A stretch of DNA of 64,000 nt from Sphingomonas prati (GTDB lineage: Bacteria > Pseudomonadota > Alphaproteobacteria > Sphingomonadales > Sphingomonadaceae), in contig NZ_BMJP01000002.1 in the NCBI RefSeq assembly GCF_014643515.1, positions 310,001 to 374,000 of the forward strand, given 5' to 3'. Both the position numbers and the translations under genes were made by a program. Each line of letters opens with the position of its first letter. Within the stretch, counting starts at the first letter, position 1. The notes under the pieces were generated by a model. The model saw only the letters and a list, made by a program, of their open reading frames with translations, made no database searches and was not told where the DNA came from. Positions 9,347 to 19,454 of this stretch are shown in pieces.

Positions 9347-9382
9347 AAAAGCCGGGCCGGGGATCACCCCAGTCCGGCTTTT
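9347..9382 (+). terminator. Rho-independent terminator of tRNA-Leu (bidirectional form)
   Basis: AAAAGCCGG at 9347-9355 is complementary to CCGGCTTTT at 9374-9382. The stem ends in a T-run on the plus strand and an A-run at the other side, so it can stop transcription in both directions. It starts seven bases after the tRNA CCA. Confidence 0.85.
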
Positions 9383-9408
9383 CTGTGTCTGGGGCTCTTC
9401 GGTTTCTA

Positions 9409-9523
9409 AGCCCCTCTCCTTCAGGGGAGGGGATGGGGTGGGGGCAGCAGCACCTCACCCGCAACGTCGTAGGCTTGAAGCGCTCAGCCCCACCCTAACC
9501 CCTCCCCTAAAGGAGAGGGGCTA
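9409..9523. repeat. Family E long inverted repeat (CCCCTCTCC-type)
   Basis: AGCCCCTCTCCTTCAGGGGA at the left (9409 on) is mirrored by TCCCCTAAAGGAGAGGGGCT at the right (to 9522). GGGGTGGGG and CCCCACCC form an inner complementary pair. It sits between tRNA-Leu and the 3' end of the helicase gene. Related elements are at 26746 and 30761. Confidence 0.85.
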
Positions 9524-9533
9524 AGGGCAGTAA

Positions 9534-11225
<1,692 letters not shown>

Positions 11226-11260
11226 AGATTATCCGGATCGGGTAAGGGAGTAATCGCGCC

Positions 11261-12451
11261 CTATAGCACCAAACCCGCGCTCCATCCACTCGCCCACGCC
11301 CACTGGAAATTATACCCGCCCAGCCAGCCCGTCACGTCGACCGCCTCGCCCACGAAATACAGGCCCGGCGCGGCCTTCGCCTCCATCGTGCGCGACGACA
11401 TCCCGGCCGTATCGACCCCGCCCACCGTCACCTCCGCCTTGGCGAACCCCTCGGTCCCGTTCGGCGTGAAGTCCCAGCCATTCAGCCGCCGCCCCGCCGC
11501 CTCCAGCTTCGCATTGGGCTGGTCTGCCATGTTGCCCGGCATCGCCAGCGCGTCCGCGACCACGCCGGCCAGCCGATCGGGCAGCAGGTCCGCCAGCACG
11601 CGGCGCAGCTCGGTCCGCGGCCGCATCCGCTTCGCCTCCAGCAGCGCCGCCGTCGCATCGCGTTCGGGCAACAGGTCGATCGCCACGCTGTCGCCGTGCC
11701 GCCAATAGGACGAGATCTGCAGGATCGCCGGCCCGGACAGCCCCTTGTGCGTCAGCAGCGACGCCTCGCGGAACGCCGCCTTCCCGCACTTCGCCACCGT
11801 ATCGAGCGCGACCCCCGCCAGCCCGCGAAACGCCAGCGCATCGCCACCGAGAGTCAGCGGCACCAGCGCCGGCCGCGGCTCGACCACCTTGCACCCGAAC
11901 TGCCGCGCCAGGTCGTAGGCATAGCCGGTCGCCCCGATCTGCGGGATCGCCGGGCCGCCCGTCGCCACCACAAGCGACGCCGCCGTGAACCGAGTCCCGT
12001 TCGCGATTACGACATACTCGCCGTCGCGCGTCACAGACTCGATCCGGTGCCCCAGCCGCAGCTCCACGCCGCCCGCACGCATCTCGTACGCCAGCATGTC
12101 GACGATCTGATGCGCCTTGCCGTCGCAGAACAGCTGCCCCAACGTCTTTTCGTGCCACGCGATGCCGTGCCGATCGACCAGCGCGATGAAGTCCGCGGCC
12201 GTGTAGCGCCCCAGCGCGGACTTCGCGAAATGCGGATTCTTCGACACGAACCGGTCGGGCACCGTGCCGATATTGGTGAAATTGCACCGCCCGCCGCCGG
12301 AGATCAGGATCTTCTTCCCCGGCGCATCGGCATGGTCGATCACCACCACCCGCCGCCCGCGCTGCCCCGCGGTCAGCGCCGCCATCATGCCGGCCGCCCC
12401 CGCGCCCAGCACGATCGCGTCATAGTGTTCGGTTGCGGCCGCCTGTTCCAT
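11261..12451 (-). CDS. BaiN/HI0933-family NAD(P)/FAD-dependent oxidoreductase
   Basis: The N-terminal dinucleotide fold GAGAAG (16-21) and the family-defining block SGGGRCNFTN (51-60) identify an HI0933-type flavoprotein, a group that includes the bile-acid reductase BaiN and other poorly characterised reductases. Near the C-terminus, VTVGGVDTAGMS and GLYFVGEAVDVTGWLGGYNF form the second FAD contact. ATG 12451 gives 396 residues, the normal length; upstream codons in frame to 12772 overlap the divergent PKS gene and are rejected. The physiological substrate is unknown. It shares a 112-base divergent intergenic space with the type III PKS operon, so coregulation is possible but not shown. Confidence 0.92.
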   Translation of the reverse strand: MEQAAATEHYDAIVLGAGAAGMMAALTAGQRGRRVVVIDHADAPGKKILISGGGRCNFTNIGTVPDRFVSKNPHFAKSALGRYTAADFIALVDRHGIAWHEKTLGQLFCDGKAHQIVDMLAYEMRAGGVELRLGHRIESVTRDGEYVVIANGTRFTAASLVVATGGPAIPQIGATGYAYDLARQFGCKVVEPRPALVPLTLGGDALAFRGLAGVALDTVAKCGKAAFREASLLTHKGLSGPAILQISSYWRHGDSVAIDLLPERDATAALLEAKRMRPRTELRRVLADLLPDRLAGVVADALAMPGNMADQPNAKLEAAGRRLNGWDFTPNGTEGFAKAEVTVGGVDTAGMSSRTMEAKAAPGLYFVGEAVDVTGWLGGYNFQWAWASGWSAGLVL

Positions 12452-12563
12452 CGCCCCGCACTGCCCCCGTCCGGGACCGAATGTCCACATCCGCGCTGCA
12501 TATTTGAACCGACAGCCCGCGCGATCCGTATTAGCATCCACTGTTGTCCAACCGGGAGCCCGC

Positions 12564-13658
12564 GTGCCGCCGTCCACCGCCCATATCCACGCGATCGGCA
12601 CCGCCGTCCCGTCCCACGACATCCACCGCGCCTTCGTCGACTGGGCCGCGGCACGCCTTGAGGCGCCGGGAGGAATTGGGGCCGGCGACCGTCGCGCGGC
12701 CGCACTGTTCCGCCGGATGGACCAGCGCGCGGGCATCGCGGCACGCTGGTCGGTGCTGCCCCCCACCCCCACCGGCGGATCACCGGTCGCGAACGGCGGC
12801 TTCTACGCGGTCGATCCGCTGCCGCCGACGTCGGCGCGCATGGCGATCTATGCCGATGCCGCCCCGCCGCTCGCGCTCGCCGCGATCGCAGCGCTGGCCG
12901 AGCAGACCCCGCTAGACGCGATCACCCATCTGGTCGTGGCCAGCTGCACCGGCTTCATGGCCCCGGGGCTCGACCAGATCCTGGCCGACCGGCTCGGGCT
13001 CGATCCCGCGGTCGAACGCACGCTCGTCGGCTTCATGGGCTGCTACGCCGCGATCGTGGCGCTGCGCACCGCACACCACATCGTCCGGTCGGAACCCGCG
13101 GCACGCGTGCTGGTGGTGACGGTCGAACTCTCGACGCTCCACCTGCAACCCGCGGGCGAGCTCGAACCGCTGCTCGCCATGCTGCAATTCGGCGACGGGG
13201 CCGCCGCCGCGCTCGTCACCGCTGACCCCGCCGGCTTCGCGATCGAACGCCCGTTCGCCGCCACCCTGCCCGACACTGCGCACCTCATCCGCTGGGCGAT
13301 CGGCGACACCGGCTTTGCGATGCACCTGTCGGGCGAGGTCCCCGGCCATATCGGCCGCGCGCTGACCGACCCCGCCTTCCGCGACCGGCTGTTCCCCGAC
13401 GGGGTCGCCGCGATCGACACCTGGGCGGTCCACGCCGGCGGCCGCTCGATCCTCGACGCGGTCGAAGGCGCGCTCGGGCTCGACCCCCACGCACTCGACG
13501 CTTCGCGCTCCGTGCTGAAACGCTACGGCAATATGTCGTCGGCCACGCTGATGTTCGTGCTGGCCGACCTGCTCGACCGCCCCGATGCCCGGAACGGCCT
13601 CGCGGTTGCGTTCGGCCCCGGCCTTGCCGCCGACGGTTTCCGGTTCCACCGCGCATGA
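12564..13658 (+). CDS. Type III polyketide synthase (chalcone/stilbene synthase superfamily)
   Basis: The enzyme should condense an acyl-CoA starter with malonyl-CoA units at one active site. From the chosen GTG (364 residues) the catalytic triad is visible: Cys128 in VVASCTGF, His290 in WAVHAGG and Asn323 in RYGNMSSAT, together with GFMGC (156-160) and a GPG loop at 351-353. The GTG at 12564 follows GGGAG with five-base spacing; an in-frame ATG at 12504 has no good ribosome site. It overlaps the next gene by ATGA. Product type (alkylpyrone, alkylresorcinol, phloroglucinol or dihydroxyphenylacetate-like) cannot be predicted reliably. Content resembles Streptomyces srsABC (PKS, methyltransferase, flavin hydroxylase), suggesting a methylated, oxidised aromatic lipid. 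Confidence 0.93.
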   Translation: MPPSTAHIHAIGTAVPSHDIHRAFVDWAAARLEAPGGIGAGDRRAAALFRRMDQRAGIAARWSVLPPTPTGGSPVANGGFYAVDPLPPTSARMAIYADAAPPLALAAIAALAEQTPLDAITHLVVASCTGFMAPGLDQILADRLGLDPAVERTLVGFMGCYAAIVALRTAHHIVRSEPAARVLVVTVELSTLHLQPAGELEPLLAMLQFGDGAAAALVTADPAGFAIERPFAATLPDTAHLIRWAIGDTGFAMHLSGEVPGHIGRALTDPAFRDRLFPDGVAAIDTWAVHAGGRSILDAVEGALGLDPHALDASRSVLKRYGNMSSATLMFVLADLLDRPDARNGLAVAFGPGLAADGFRFHRA

Positions 13659-14347
13659 GCCTGGCCACCCGCAGCACCGCCGAGGAGGCGATGGACGCGC
13701 CCGACTTGCCCGAAGCGGACTACCGCGCCGTCCTGGCCGATCTCGCCACCGTCAACACCGTCACCATGGCCCGCCGCCCGACGCTCGATTTTCTCGCCCG
13801 CGCCGTGGGCACGCGCAAACGCTTCCGCCTGCTCGACGTCGGCTATGGCGAGGGCGACATGCTCCGCGCCATCGCGCGCTGGGCGGCGAAACGCGGGATC
13901 GTCGCGGACCTCGTCGGGATCGACCTCAACCCCAACAGCGCCGCCGCCGCCCGCGCCGCGACACCCGCCGGCGTGACCATCGACTACCGCACCGGCGACT
14001 ATGCGGATCTTGCGGGTGGCGGTTTCGATATCGTCGCCTCCAGCCTCGTCGCGCACCACATGACCGCGCCGCAACTCCGCGCCTTCCTGCGCTTCATGGA
14101 GGCCGAAGCCGCCGCCGGCTGGATCGTCAACGACCTCCACCGCCACGCCTTCGCCCATGCCGGCTATCCGCTGCTCGCGACCGTCATGCGCTGGCACCCG
14201 ATCGTCCGCGCCGACGGCCGGCTGTCGATCGCCCGCGCCTTCCGACCGGCGGAATGGCACGCGATCCTCGTCGACGCCGGCATCGGCCCCGCGGCAAAGG
14301 TCGTGCGGCGCTTCCCGTTTCGGCTCTGCGTGGAACGGTTGCGATGA
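13655..14347 (+). CDS. Class I SAM-dependent methyltransferase of the PKS operon
   Basis: This 230-residue protein has the SAM-binding glycine motif LLDVGYGEGDMLRA, an acidic strand LVGIDLNPNS and a post-II segment GGFDIVASSLVAHHM. It is a soluble UbiE-like class I fold with no membrane segment, unlike SrsB of Streptomyces, which belongs to the isoprenylcysteine-methyltransferase type. Start ATG at 13655 overlaps the PKS stop (ATGA) and its stop overlaps the next start in the same way, so translation is probably coupled. The inferred job is O- or C-methylation of the polyketide ring; evidence is context only. Confidence 0.88.
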   Translation: MSLATRSTAEEAMDAPDLPEADYRAVLADLATVNTVTMARRPTLDFLARAVGTRKRFRLLDVGYGEGDMLRAIARWAAKRGIVADLVGIDLNPNSAAAARAATPAGVTIDYRTGDYADLAGGGFDIVASSLVAHHMTAPQLRAFLRFMEAEAAAGWIVNDLHRHAFAHAGYPLLATVMRWHPIVRADGRLSIARAFRPAEWHAILVDAGIGPAAKVVRRFPFRLCVERLR

Positions 14348-15408
14348 CCCCGCTGATCGCCGGCGGCGGTCCCGCCGGTGCAACCGCCGCGATCCTGCTC
14401 GCCCGCGGCGGGGCGGCCCCCCGGCTGCTCGAACGGACCACGGGCGCGCACGACGTCGTCTGCGGCGCCTTCCTCGGCTGGGACGCGCTCGCCAGTCTCC
14501 GAGCGCTGGGCATAGATCCCGCCGCACTCGGGGCACACCCCATCACCCGCGTCCGCGTGATCGCAGGCGGCCGCATCGTCGAAACCGCGCTCCCCCACCC
14601 CGCCGCCGGCCTCTCGCGCCGCATCCTCGACGAGGCACTCCTTGCCGCCGCCACGACCGCCGGCGCCCGCATCGATCGCGGCATCACGATCCGCGACGCG
14701 ACCGGCACCACGCTCCGCCTGCGCGACGGCGACACCGCGACCGGCGACGCGCTGTTCCTCGCCACCGGCAAGCACGACCTGCGCGGCCTCGCCCGCCCGC
14801 GGCCCCTGGCCCCCTCGATCGGCTTCCGCACCGCGCTGCCGCTCTCACCCAAGCTCACCGCCGCCCTCAGCGGCATGATCGAACTGCACGCCTTCGACGG
14901 CGGCTATGCCGGCATCCTGTTGCAGGAGGACGGCCGCGCCAATTTCTGCCTGTCCGCCAGCGCCGACCGCATCGGCCCCGGCGGCGTCGACGCGTTGCTC
15001 GCGGACGTCGCCCACGACGCTCCGCTGCTCGCCGATCGCGCCGCCACCGCGCAGGACTGGGTCGCGATCGCCGGCGTGCCCTATGGCTGGCGCACGGGGG
15101 AGACCGAACCCAACCTCTTCCGGCTGGGCGACCAGGCCGCCGTCATCGCCTCGCTCGCCGGCGACGGCGTCGCGATCGCCCTCGCCAGCGGCGCGTCCGC
15201 AGCCAGAGCCTATCTCAAGACCGGACCCGCCGGCGCACAGGCCTGGCAACGCGACTTCGCCGCCCGGTCGCGCCGCCCGCTGCTCGTCGCCTCCACGATC
15301 CGCCACATGGCAGAACATCCGCGCTGGCGCGGCCCGATGACCGGCCTGCTCGCCGCCCTTCCCGGTATCGCCCGCATCGCCGCGCGCGCCACCCGCATCG
15401 GCCATTGA
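14344..15408 (+). CDS. FAD-dependent oxidoreductase of the PKS operon (geranylgeranyl-reductase/hydroxylase type)
   Basis: The 354-residue protein begins with the FAD Rossmann motif IAGGGPAGATAAILLARGG and contains VVCGAFLGWDAL, a block typical of geranylgeranyl-reductase-like and aromatic-hydroxylase flavoproteins. A second FAD contact, FRLGDQAAVIASLAGDGVAI, lies near residue 265. ATG 14344 overlaps the methyltransferase stop by four bases. The frame is open further upstream, but that part is antisense-free shadow over the methyltransferase. The inferred role is ring hydroxylation to a quinone/hydroquinone or saturation of an acyl chain in the polyketide product. Confidence 0.88.
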   Translation: MTPLIAGGGPAGATAAILLARGGAAPRLLERTTGAHDVVCGAFLGWDALASLRALGIDPAALGAHPITRVRVIAGGRIVETALPHPAAGLSRRILDEALLAAATTAGARIDRGITIRDATGTTLRLRDGDTATGDALFLATGKHDLRGLARPRPLAPSIGFRTALPLSPKLTAALSGMIELHAFDGGYAGILLQEDGRANFCLSASADRIGPGGVDALLADVAHDAPLLADRAATAQDWVAIAGVPYGWRTGETEPNLFRLGDQAAVIASLAGDGVAIALASGASAARAYLKTGPAGAQAWQRDFAARSRRPLLVASTIRHMAEHPRWRGPMTGLLAALPGIARIAARATRIGH

Positions 15409-15439
15409 CGGAACACGGCACGCTACCCAAATTTAGCTC

Positions 15440-15838
15440 ATGGAAAAAATCGAGAAAACCGACGCCGAGTGGCGCGCCACCCTCTCCCCGGAACAGTATC
15501 AGGTGCTGCGCCAGGCCGGCACCGAACGCGCCTTCACCGGCCCGTTGAACGATAACAAGGCACCCGGCGAGTATCATTGCGCCGCCTGCGGCACCCTGCT
15601 GTTCGACAGCGCGCAGAAATATGACTCCGGCAGCGGCTGGCCCAGCTTCACCGCCCCCGCCGAAGACGGCGCCGTCGACGAGCATGTCGACCGCGCCCAC
15701 GGCATGGTCCGCACCGAAGTCCGCTGTGCCGCCTGCGAAGGGCATCTCGGCCACGTCTTCCCCGACGGCCCCGGCGAAACCGGCCTGCGCTACTGCATGA
15801 ATTCCGCCGCACTCGCCTTCGAACCGCGCGAGGACTGA
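15440..15838 (+). CDS. msrB: Peptide-methionine (R)-S-oxide reductase
   Basis: MsrB reduces methionine-R-sulfoxide in proteins using thioredoxin. The 132-residue protein contains the zinc-binding pairs C47/C50 (CAAC) and C96/C99 (CAAC), [18 protein letters not shown] and the catalytic Cys119 in RYCMNSAAL. There is no signal peptide, so it is cytoplasmic. It lies 31 bases after the PKS-operon flavoprotein on the same strand; read-through is possible, but no functional link is expected. Confidence 0.96.
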   Translation: MEKIEKTDAEWRATLSPEQYQVLRQAGTERAFTGPLNDNKAPGEYHCAACGTLLFDSAQKYDSGSGWPSFTAPAEDGAVDEHVDRAHGMVRTEVRCAACEGHLGHVFPDGPGETGLRYCMNSAALAFEPRED

Positions 15839-15844
15839 CCGACC

Positions 15845-15864
15845 ATCCCGGCGCAAGCCGGGAT
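15845..15864. repeat. Family B short palindrome
   Basis: ATCCCGGCGCAAGCCGGGAT forms an eight-pair hairpin with a four-base loop directly after msrB. A slightly longer version, GTCATCCCGGCGAAAGCCGG (continuing to 36282), begins at 36257. It may serve as the 3' end of the msrB mRNA. Confidence 0.75.
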
Positions 15865-15966
15865 CACCCTTCCGGTCGGGGCAAACGGGCCAACCCCCGT
15901 TACCCACCGTCCCGCCGGTCCCCGCTTGTCGCGCCATCGCAACCCGTCTAATCCGACGGACCATAG

Positions 15967-18087
15967 ATGGCACGCTCCCCCAGCTCCCCCGCCGCCAATC
16001 CCGAGCCTCGCCGCGGCAAGCGGTTCGGGACCATCGTCAAATGGCTGGTCGCGATCGGCGTCGCCGGCCTGGTCGGCACGTTCATCGCGGTCCTGATCGC
16101 GGTCGCCTCGCTGCCCGGCTATGACGAGCTGAAGCTCAGCCCCAACGGACAATCGATCCGCGTGCTGGCGGCGGACGGCACCCAGATCGTCAACATGGGC
16201 CCCGCCCCCGGCGAATGGATCCCGATCGATCAGGTCCCGTCCGTCATGCAGGACGCGGTCGTCGCGGTGGAGGATCGCCGGTTCTACCGCCATCCCGGCA
16301 TCGATCCGATCGGCATGGCGCGTTCCGCCAAGACGGCCTGGGAACGGCGCGGCACCGGCCGCCGCCTCCAGGGCGCGTCGACCATCACGCAGCAGATCAC
16401 CCGCAACATCTTCCTGACCAACAGCTACACCGCCGGCCGCAAGATCCGCGAGATCATCCTGGCGATGGCGATGGAATGGAAATTCTCGAAGCGTCAGATC
16501 CTCGAACTCTACCTCAACCGCGTCTATTTCGGCGGCGGCGCCTACGGCATCGATGCTGCATCGCGCAAATTCTACGGCCACCCCGGCACGCGGTTGAGCC
16601 TGGGCGAGGCCGCGATCCTGGCCGGCCTGTTCAAGGCACCCTCCAACTACTCCCCCAGCGCCGACGCACAGGCCGCGGTCGAACGGGCGCGCGTCGTGCT
16701 GTCCGTCATGCGCGACGCCGGCAAGATCAGCTACGCCGAGCAGGCCGAGACCGACCCTGCCGACGTGAAGCTCGCCCCCGAACCCAAGCGCAACAGCGTG
16801 CGCTACTTCACCGACTGGGCACTGGCGCAGCTCGACACCCTGATCGACGAGACGACCGCCCCGATCGACGTCTACACCACGCTCGACCTCGGCATGCAGC
16901 GCGACGCCGACAACGCGATCCGCGCCAACACCCCCGCCGGGCTGCAGGCAGCGCTCGTCTCGCTCGACCGCGACGGCGCGGTGCGCGCGATGGTCGGCGG
17001 AAAGGACTATGTCTCGTCGATCTACAACCGCGCGACACAGGCCGAGCGCCAGCCCGGATCCGCGTTCAAGCTGTTCGTCTATCTCGCCGCGCTCGAATCG
17101 GGAATGACGCCGTCCACCCCGGTCGTCGATGCGCCGATCAACATCGACGGGTGGAGTCCGCGCAACGCATCGCGCCGCTTCTCCGGCCAGATCGACCTGC
17201 GCACCGCGTTCGCCTTTTCTATCAACACCGTCGCCGCGCGGATCGGGCAGCAGGTCGGGTTCGATACCGTCGCCGACATGGCCCGCCGGTTCGGCATCAC
17301 CACGCCGATCAACACCCACCCCGCCATGGTGCTCGGCTCCTCCAACGTCCGGCTGATCGACATGACGCGCGCCTTCGCCTCGGTCGGCAGCGGCGGCGTC
17401 GCGGTCATGCCCTACGGCATCCTGCGCGTGGTGCAGCAAGGCACGCAAGAGGTGCTGTACGAACATCGCGCCGACGACACCCGCGTGCTTGTCGCACCCC
17501 AGGTCGCGGCGCAGATGACCGACCTGCTCCAGACCGCGGTCAACACCGGCTCCGGCCGTGCGGCGCAGATCGGCCGCCCTGTCGCGGGCAAGACCGGCAC
17601 GACCTCGTCCAACAAGGACGGCTGGTTCCTCGGCTTCTCCAGCGGGCTCACCACCGGCGTCTGGATGGGCCGCGACGACGCCAAGCCGGTCGGCGGGTTG
17701 CAGGGTGGCCGCGCTCCTGCCGCCGCCTTCGCCGCCTTCATGCGGCAGGCCGTCGCGAACCGTCCCGATCCTGGCTTCAATACCGACGTGACGCTGCCCG
17801 AATGGCAGCTCGAGCCCGACGAGGAAGCCTATTTCGGCGAGCCCGACCAGAATTTCGTCGACGAGAACGGCGAACCGACCGCCCCCGTCGACATCGCTCC
17901 CCCCGCGCCCCGCGCACCGGTCGAAGACGACTCCGAACCCCAGGCCCCCGCCCCGGAGCCGCGCGGCCCCGAACTCGACAGGCAATGGCTCGACGGCGTC
18001 CTCACCCGCGGCGACCGCCCCGAACGCGCGCCACGCTACGAACGCCAGCCCCGCAACGACCGCCCGGACCCCGACGAACAGTTCTAG
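15967..18087 (+). CDS. Class A penicillin-binding protein 1A (transglycosylase/transpeptidase)
   Basis: This bifunctional peptidoglycan synthase of 706 residues has a cytoplasmic tail, one membrane anchor (about 25-48), a GT51 domain with catalytic Glu102 in VEDRRFYRHPGID and GASTITQQITRN (136-147), and a transpeptidase domain with SAFK (365-368), SIN (418-420) and KTGT (542-545). The C-terminal 90 residues are acidic/proline-rich and low complexity, ending with an arginine-rich stretch. Length and order fit MrcA/PbpC-like class A PBPs of alphaproteobacteria. It acts in the periplasm with the elongation machinery. It is transcribed alone, and a repeat-containing gap follows. Confidence 0.95.
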   Translation: MARSPSSPAANPEPRRGKRFGTIVKWLVAIGVAGLVGTFIAVLIAVASLPGYDELKLSPNGQSIRVLAADGTQIVNMGPAPGEWIPIDQVPSVMQDAVVAVEDRRFYRHPGIDPIGMARSAKTAWERRGTGRRLQGASTITQQITRNIFLTNSYTAGRKIREIILAMAMEWKFSKRQILELYLNRVYFGGGAYGIDAASRKFYGHPGTRLSLGEAAILAGLFKAPSNYSPSADAQAAVERARVVLSVMRDAGKISYAEQAETDPADVKLAPEPKRNSVRYFTDWALAQLDTLIDETTAPIDVYTTLDLGMQRDADNAIRANTPAGLQAALVSLDRDGAVRAMVGGKDYVSSIYNRATQAERQPGSAFKLFVYLAALESGMTPSTPVVDAPINIDGWSPRNASRRFSGQIDLRTAFAFSINTVAARIGQQVGFDTVADMARRFGITTPINTHPAMVLGSSNVRLIDMTRAFASVGSGGVAVMPYGILRVVQQGTQEVLYEHRADDTRVLVAPQVAAQMTDLLQTAVNTGSGRAAQIGRPVAGKTGTTSSNKDGWFLGFSSGLTTGVWMGRDDAKPVGGLQGGRAPAAAFAAFMRQAVANRPDPGFNTDVTLPEWQLEPDEEAYFGEPDQNFVDENGEPTAPVDIAPPAPRAPVEDDSEPQAPAPEPRGPELDRQWLDGVLTRGDRPERAPRYERQPRNDRPDPDEQF

Positions 18088-18101
18088 CGCGCGACCGTAT
18101 C

Positions 18102-18150
18102 AAACGGATGCCGTCCCTGATCCGTTTGGTCCGAGCCTGTCGAGAACCTG
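18102..18150. repeat. Family C repeat, partial palindrome
   Basis: ATCAAACGGA near 18107 and TCCGTTTGGT near 18121 are nearly complementary, and CCGAGCCTGTCGAGAACC follows (to 18148). The latter is the same core as at 2582 and 55251. It follows the PBP1A stop and could act as a bidirectional 3' element. Confidence 0.65.
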
Positions 18151-18204
18151 CGCTGGCGTATCGAGCCGCTCGTACAGGTGCTGACCTAGGCACCTACGAC
18201 GACG

Positions 18205-18921
18205 CTAAGCCTGCCGCCCATATCCCTGGATCAGCGCCCCATTGCGCCGCAGCCACTCCCGCTCCACGCGCGGATCGCGCCCGTACAACCGCGCCACCGC
18301 CGCATGAAACGCCGCGCTGTGGTCCATGTGGATGCGGTGCGCCACCTCATGCGCCACCGTCGCGCGCCGCACCGCGGGCGGCGCCAGGATCAGCCGCCAG
18401 CTGTAGCGGATGTCGCCCCCCGACGAACAACTCCCCCACCGCGACCGCGCATCACCGATCCCGACCGCGCCCACCGCGACCCCCGCCAGCGCCGCATATT
18501 CGCGCGTCTCCGCATCCAGCACGCGCCGCGCCTCCGCCGCCAGCCAACGCAGCACGCGCCGCGCGACCAGCTCCTCCGGCCCACCGAGGTGCAACCCGTC
18601 CGCATCGCGCCGCGGCGTCCGCGGCCCATCGGCGCACCACAGGACCGGCAGCGCGCCGTCTTCGTACGGGATCACCGCCCCCGGACCGATCGCCGGACAA
18701 CTCGGGATCGCCGCCAGCTGCGCCTCGATCCAGTCGCGCTTGCTCTCCACCCACGCCAGCGCAGGCTTTAACGCCCCGCGCGCCGGCATCGTCAGCCGCA
18801 CCGACCGGTCACGCGGATCGACCCGCAGCCGCAACGCCTTCGACTGCGCCATCCGCCGCACGACCAGCGGCGCATCGCCGAATGACGGCAACTTGGGGGC
18901 AGGGCGCGAAAACAGACTCAT
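18205..18921 (-). CDS. YgjP-like (SprT/DUF45-type) zinc metallopeptidase-domain protein
   Basis: The 238-residue cytoplasmic protein has HEVAH (191-195) followed by HMDHSAAF, the zinc-binding pattern of YgjP/WLM-type gluzincins, and SRWGSCSS (160-167), the conserved RWGSC block of the family. Length and architecture match the DUF45/M48 'metal-dependent hydrolase' family found in almost all proteobacteria, whose substrate is unknown. The next gene downstream on this strand is beyond PBP1A, so it is probably monocistronic. Confidence 0.9.
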   Translation of the reverse strand: MSLFSRPAPKLPSFGDAPLVVRRMAQSKALRLRVDPRDRSVRLTMPARGALKPALAWVESKRDWIEAQLAAIPSCPAIGPGAVIPYEDGALPVLWCADGPRTPRRDADGLHLGGPEELVARRVLRWLAAEARRVLDAETREYAALAGVAVGAVGIGDARSRWGSCSSGGDIRYSWRLILAPPAVRRATVAHEVAHRIHMDHSAAFHAAVARLYGRDPRVEREWLRRNGALIQGYGRQA

Positions 18922-18979
18922 CGCGCCGATCTATAACGGATCAAGTCGCCCGCGAACCGGCTTTTCGCGCAGTCCGGCG

Positions 18980-19450
18980 CTAGCTTTGCGGCTGGAGTTC
19001 AGGCTCGGGCAGCGGCGGCTCGAGTTCGGGTTTGGTTTCACGGCGTGCTTCAATCGCCTGACGCTCCAGCTCCCATTCGCGGCGCATCTGCTTCATCAGG
19101 CCGCTCTGCCCGCCCGCCCCGTCCGGGCTGCTGCTGTCCGGACGCCCGCTCCGCGCCGCCTCCTCCGCCCACGCATTGCGCGTTCCCCACGCGGTCGCAG
19201 CGCCGGCCTTGCGCGGCTGCGGCTCCGCCCGGATCACGTCGGGGATCCGGTAAAGCTCCTCCGTCCGCCGACCACAGACGGTGATCGAGTCCGATCGTAC
19301 GCCCTGCCGCGGACAGGGCGTCGCGGCTCCCGTCAGCGCCCGCGACCGCGCCAATGCATCGGCCGACGTCGTCCCCTGCCCCGCAGCGGTCCCGGCGACA
19401 TTCAGCAACAGCAGCGACAGTCCGTGTCGCAACGGTCGCGCCCCTGTCAT
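18980..19450 (-). CDS. Hypothetical exported protein
   Basis: No family is recognised. Starting at ATG 19450 (MTGARPLRHGLSLLLLNVAG), the 156-residue product has a signal-peptide-like N-terminus ending near AGQG, a two-cysteine region (PCPRQG...ITVCGRRTEELYRIPD) and a charged C-terminal tail rich in Glu/Pro. The segment with ITVCGRR followed by YRIPD is a pattern I associate with short sphingomonad exported proteins of unknown role. The start lies 5 bases from the stop of the YcgN-family gene, so it is probably the third gene of the SCO-YcgN operon. Confidence 0.72.
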   Translation of the reverse strand: MTGARPLRHGLSLLLLNVAGTAAGQGTTSADALARSRALTGAATPCPRQGVRSDSITVCGRRTEELYRIPDVIRAEPQPRKAGAATAWGTRNAWAEEAARSGRPDSSSPDGAGGQSGLMKQMRREWELERQAIEARRETKPELEPPLPEPELQPQS

Positions 19451-19454
19451 GCCG

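Noticed and set aside
12504-12563. ATG 12504 as the start of the type III PKS
   Set aside because: No ribosome-binding site, and the added 20 residues are not conserved-looking; GTG 12564 has GGGAG in position.
15790-17985. About 730-codon minus-strand frame opposite PBP1A
   Set aside because: Antisense shadow of a clear PBP1A gene in high-GC DNA; composition is valine/arginine/aspartate-rich without motifs.
16215-18983. About 920-codon plus-strand frame in another phase over PBP1A and the metallopeptidase
   Set aside because: Arginine- and proline-rich alternate frame overlapping two recognised genes; no domain seen.
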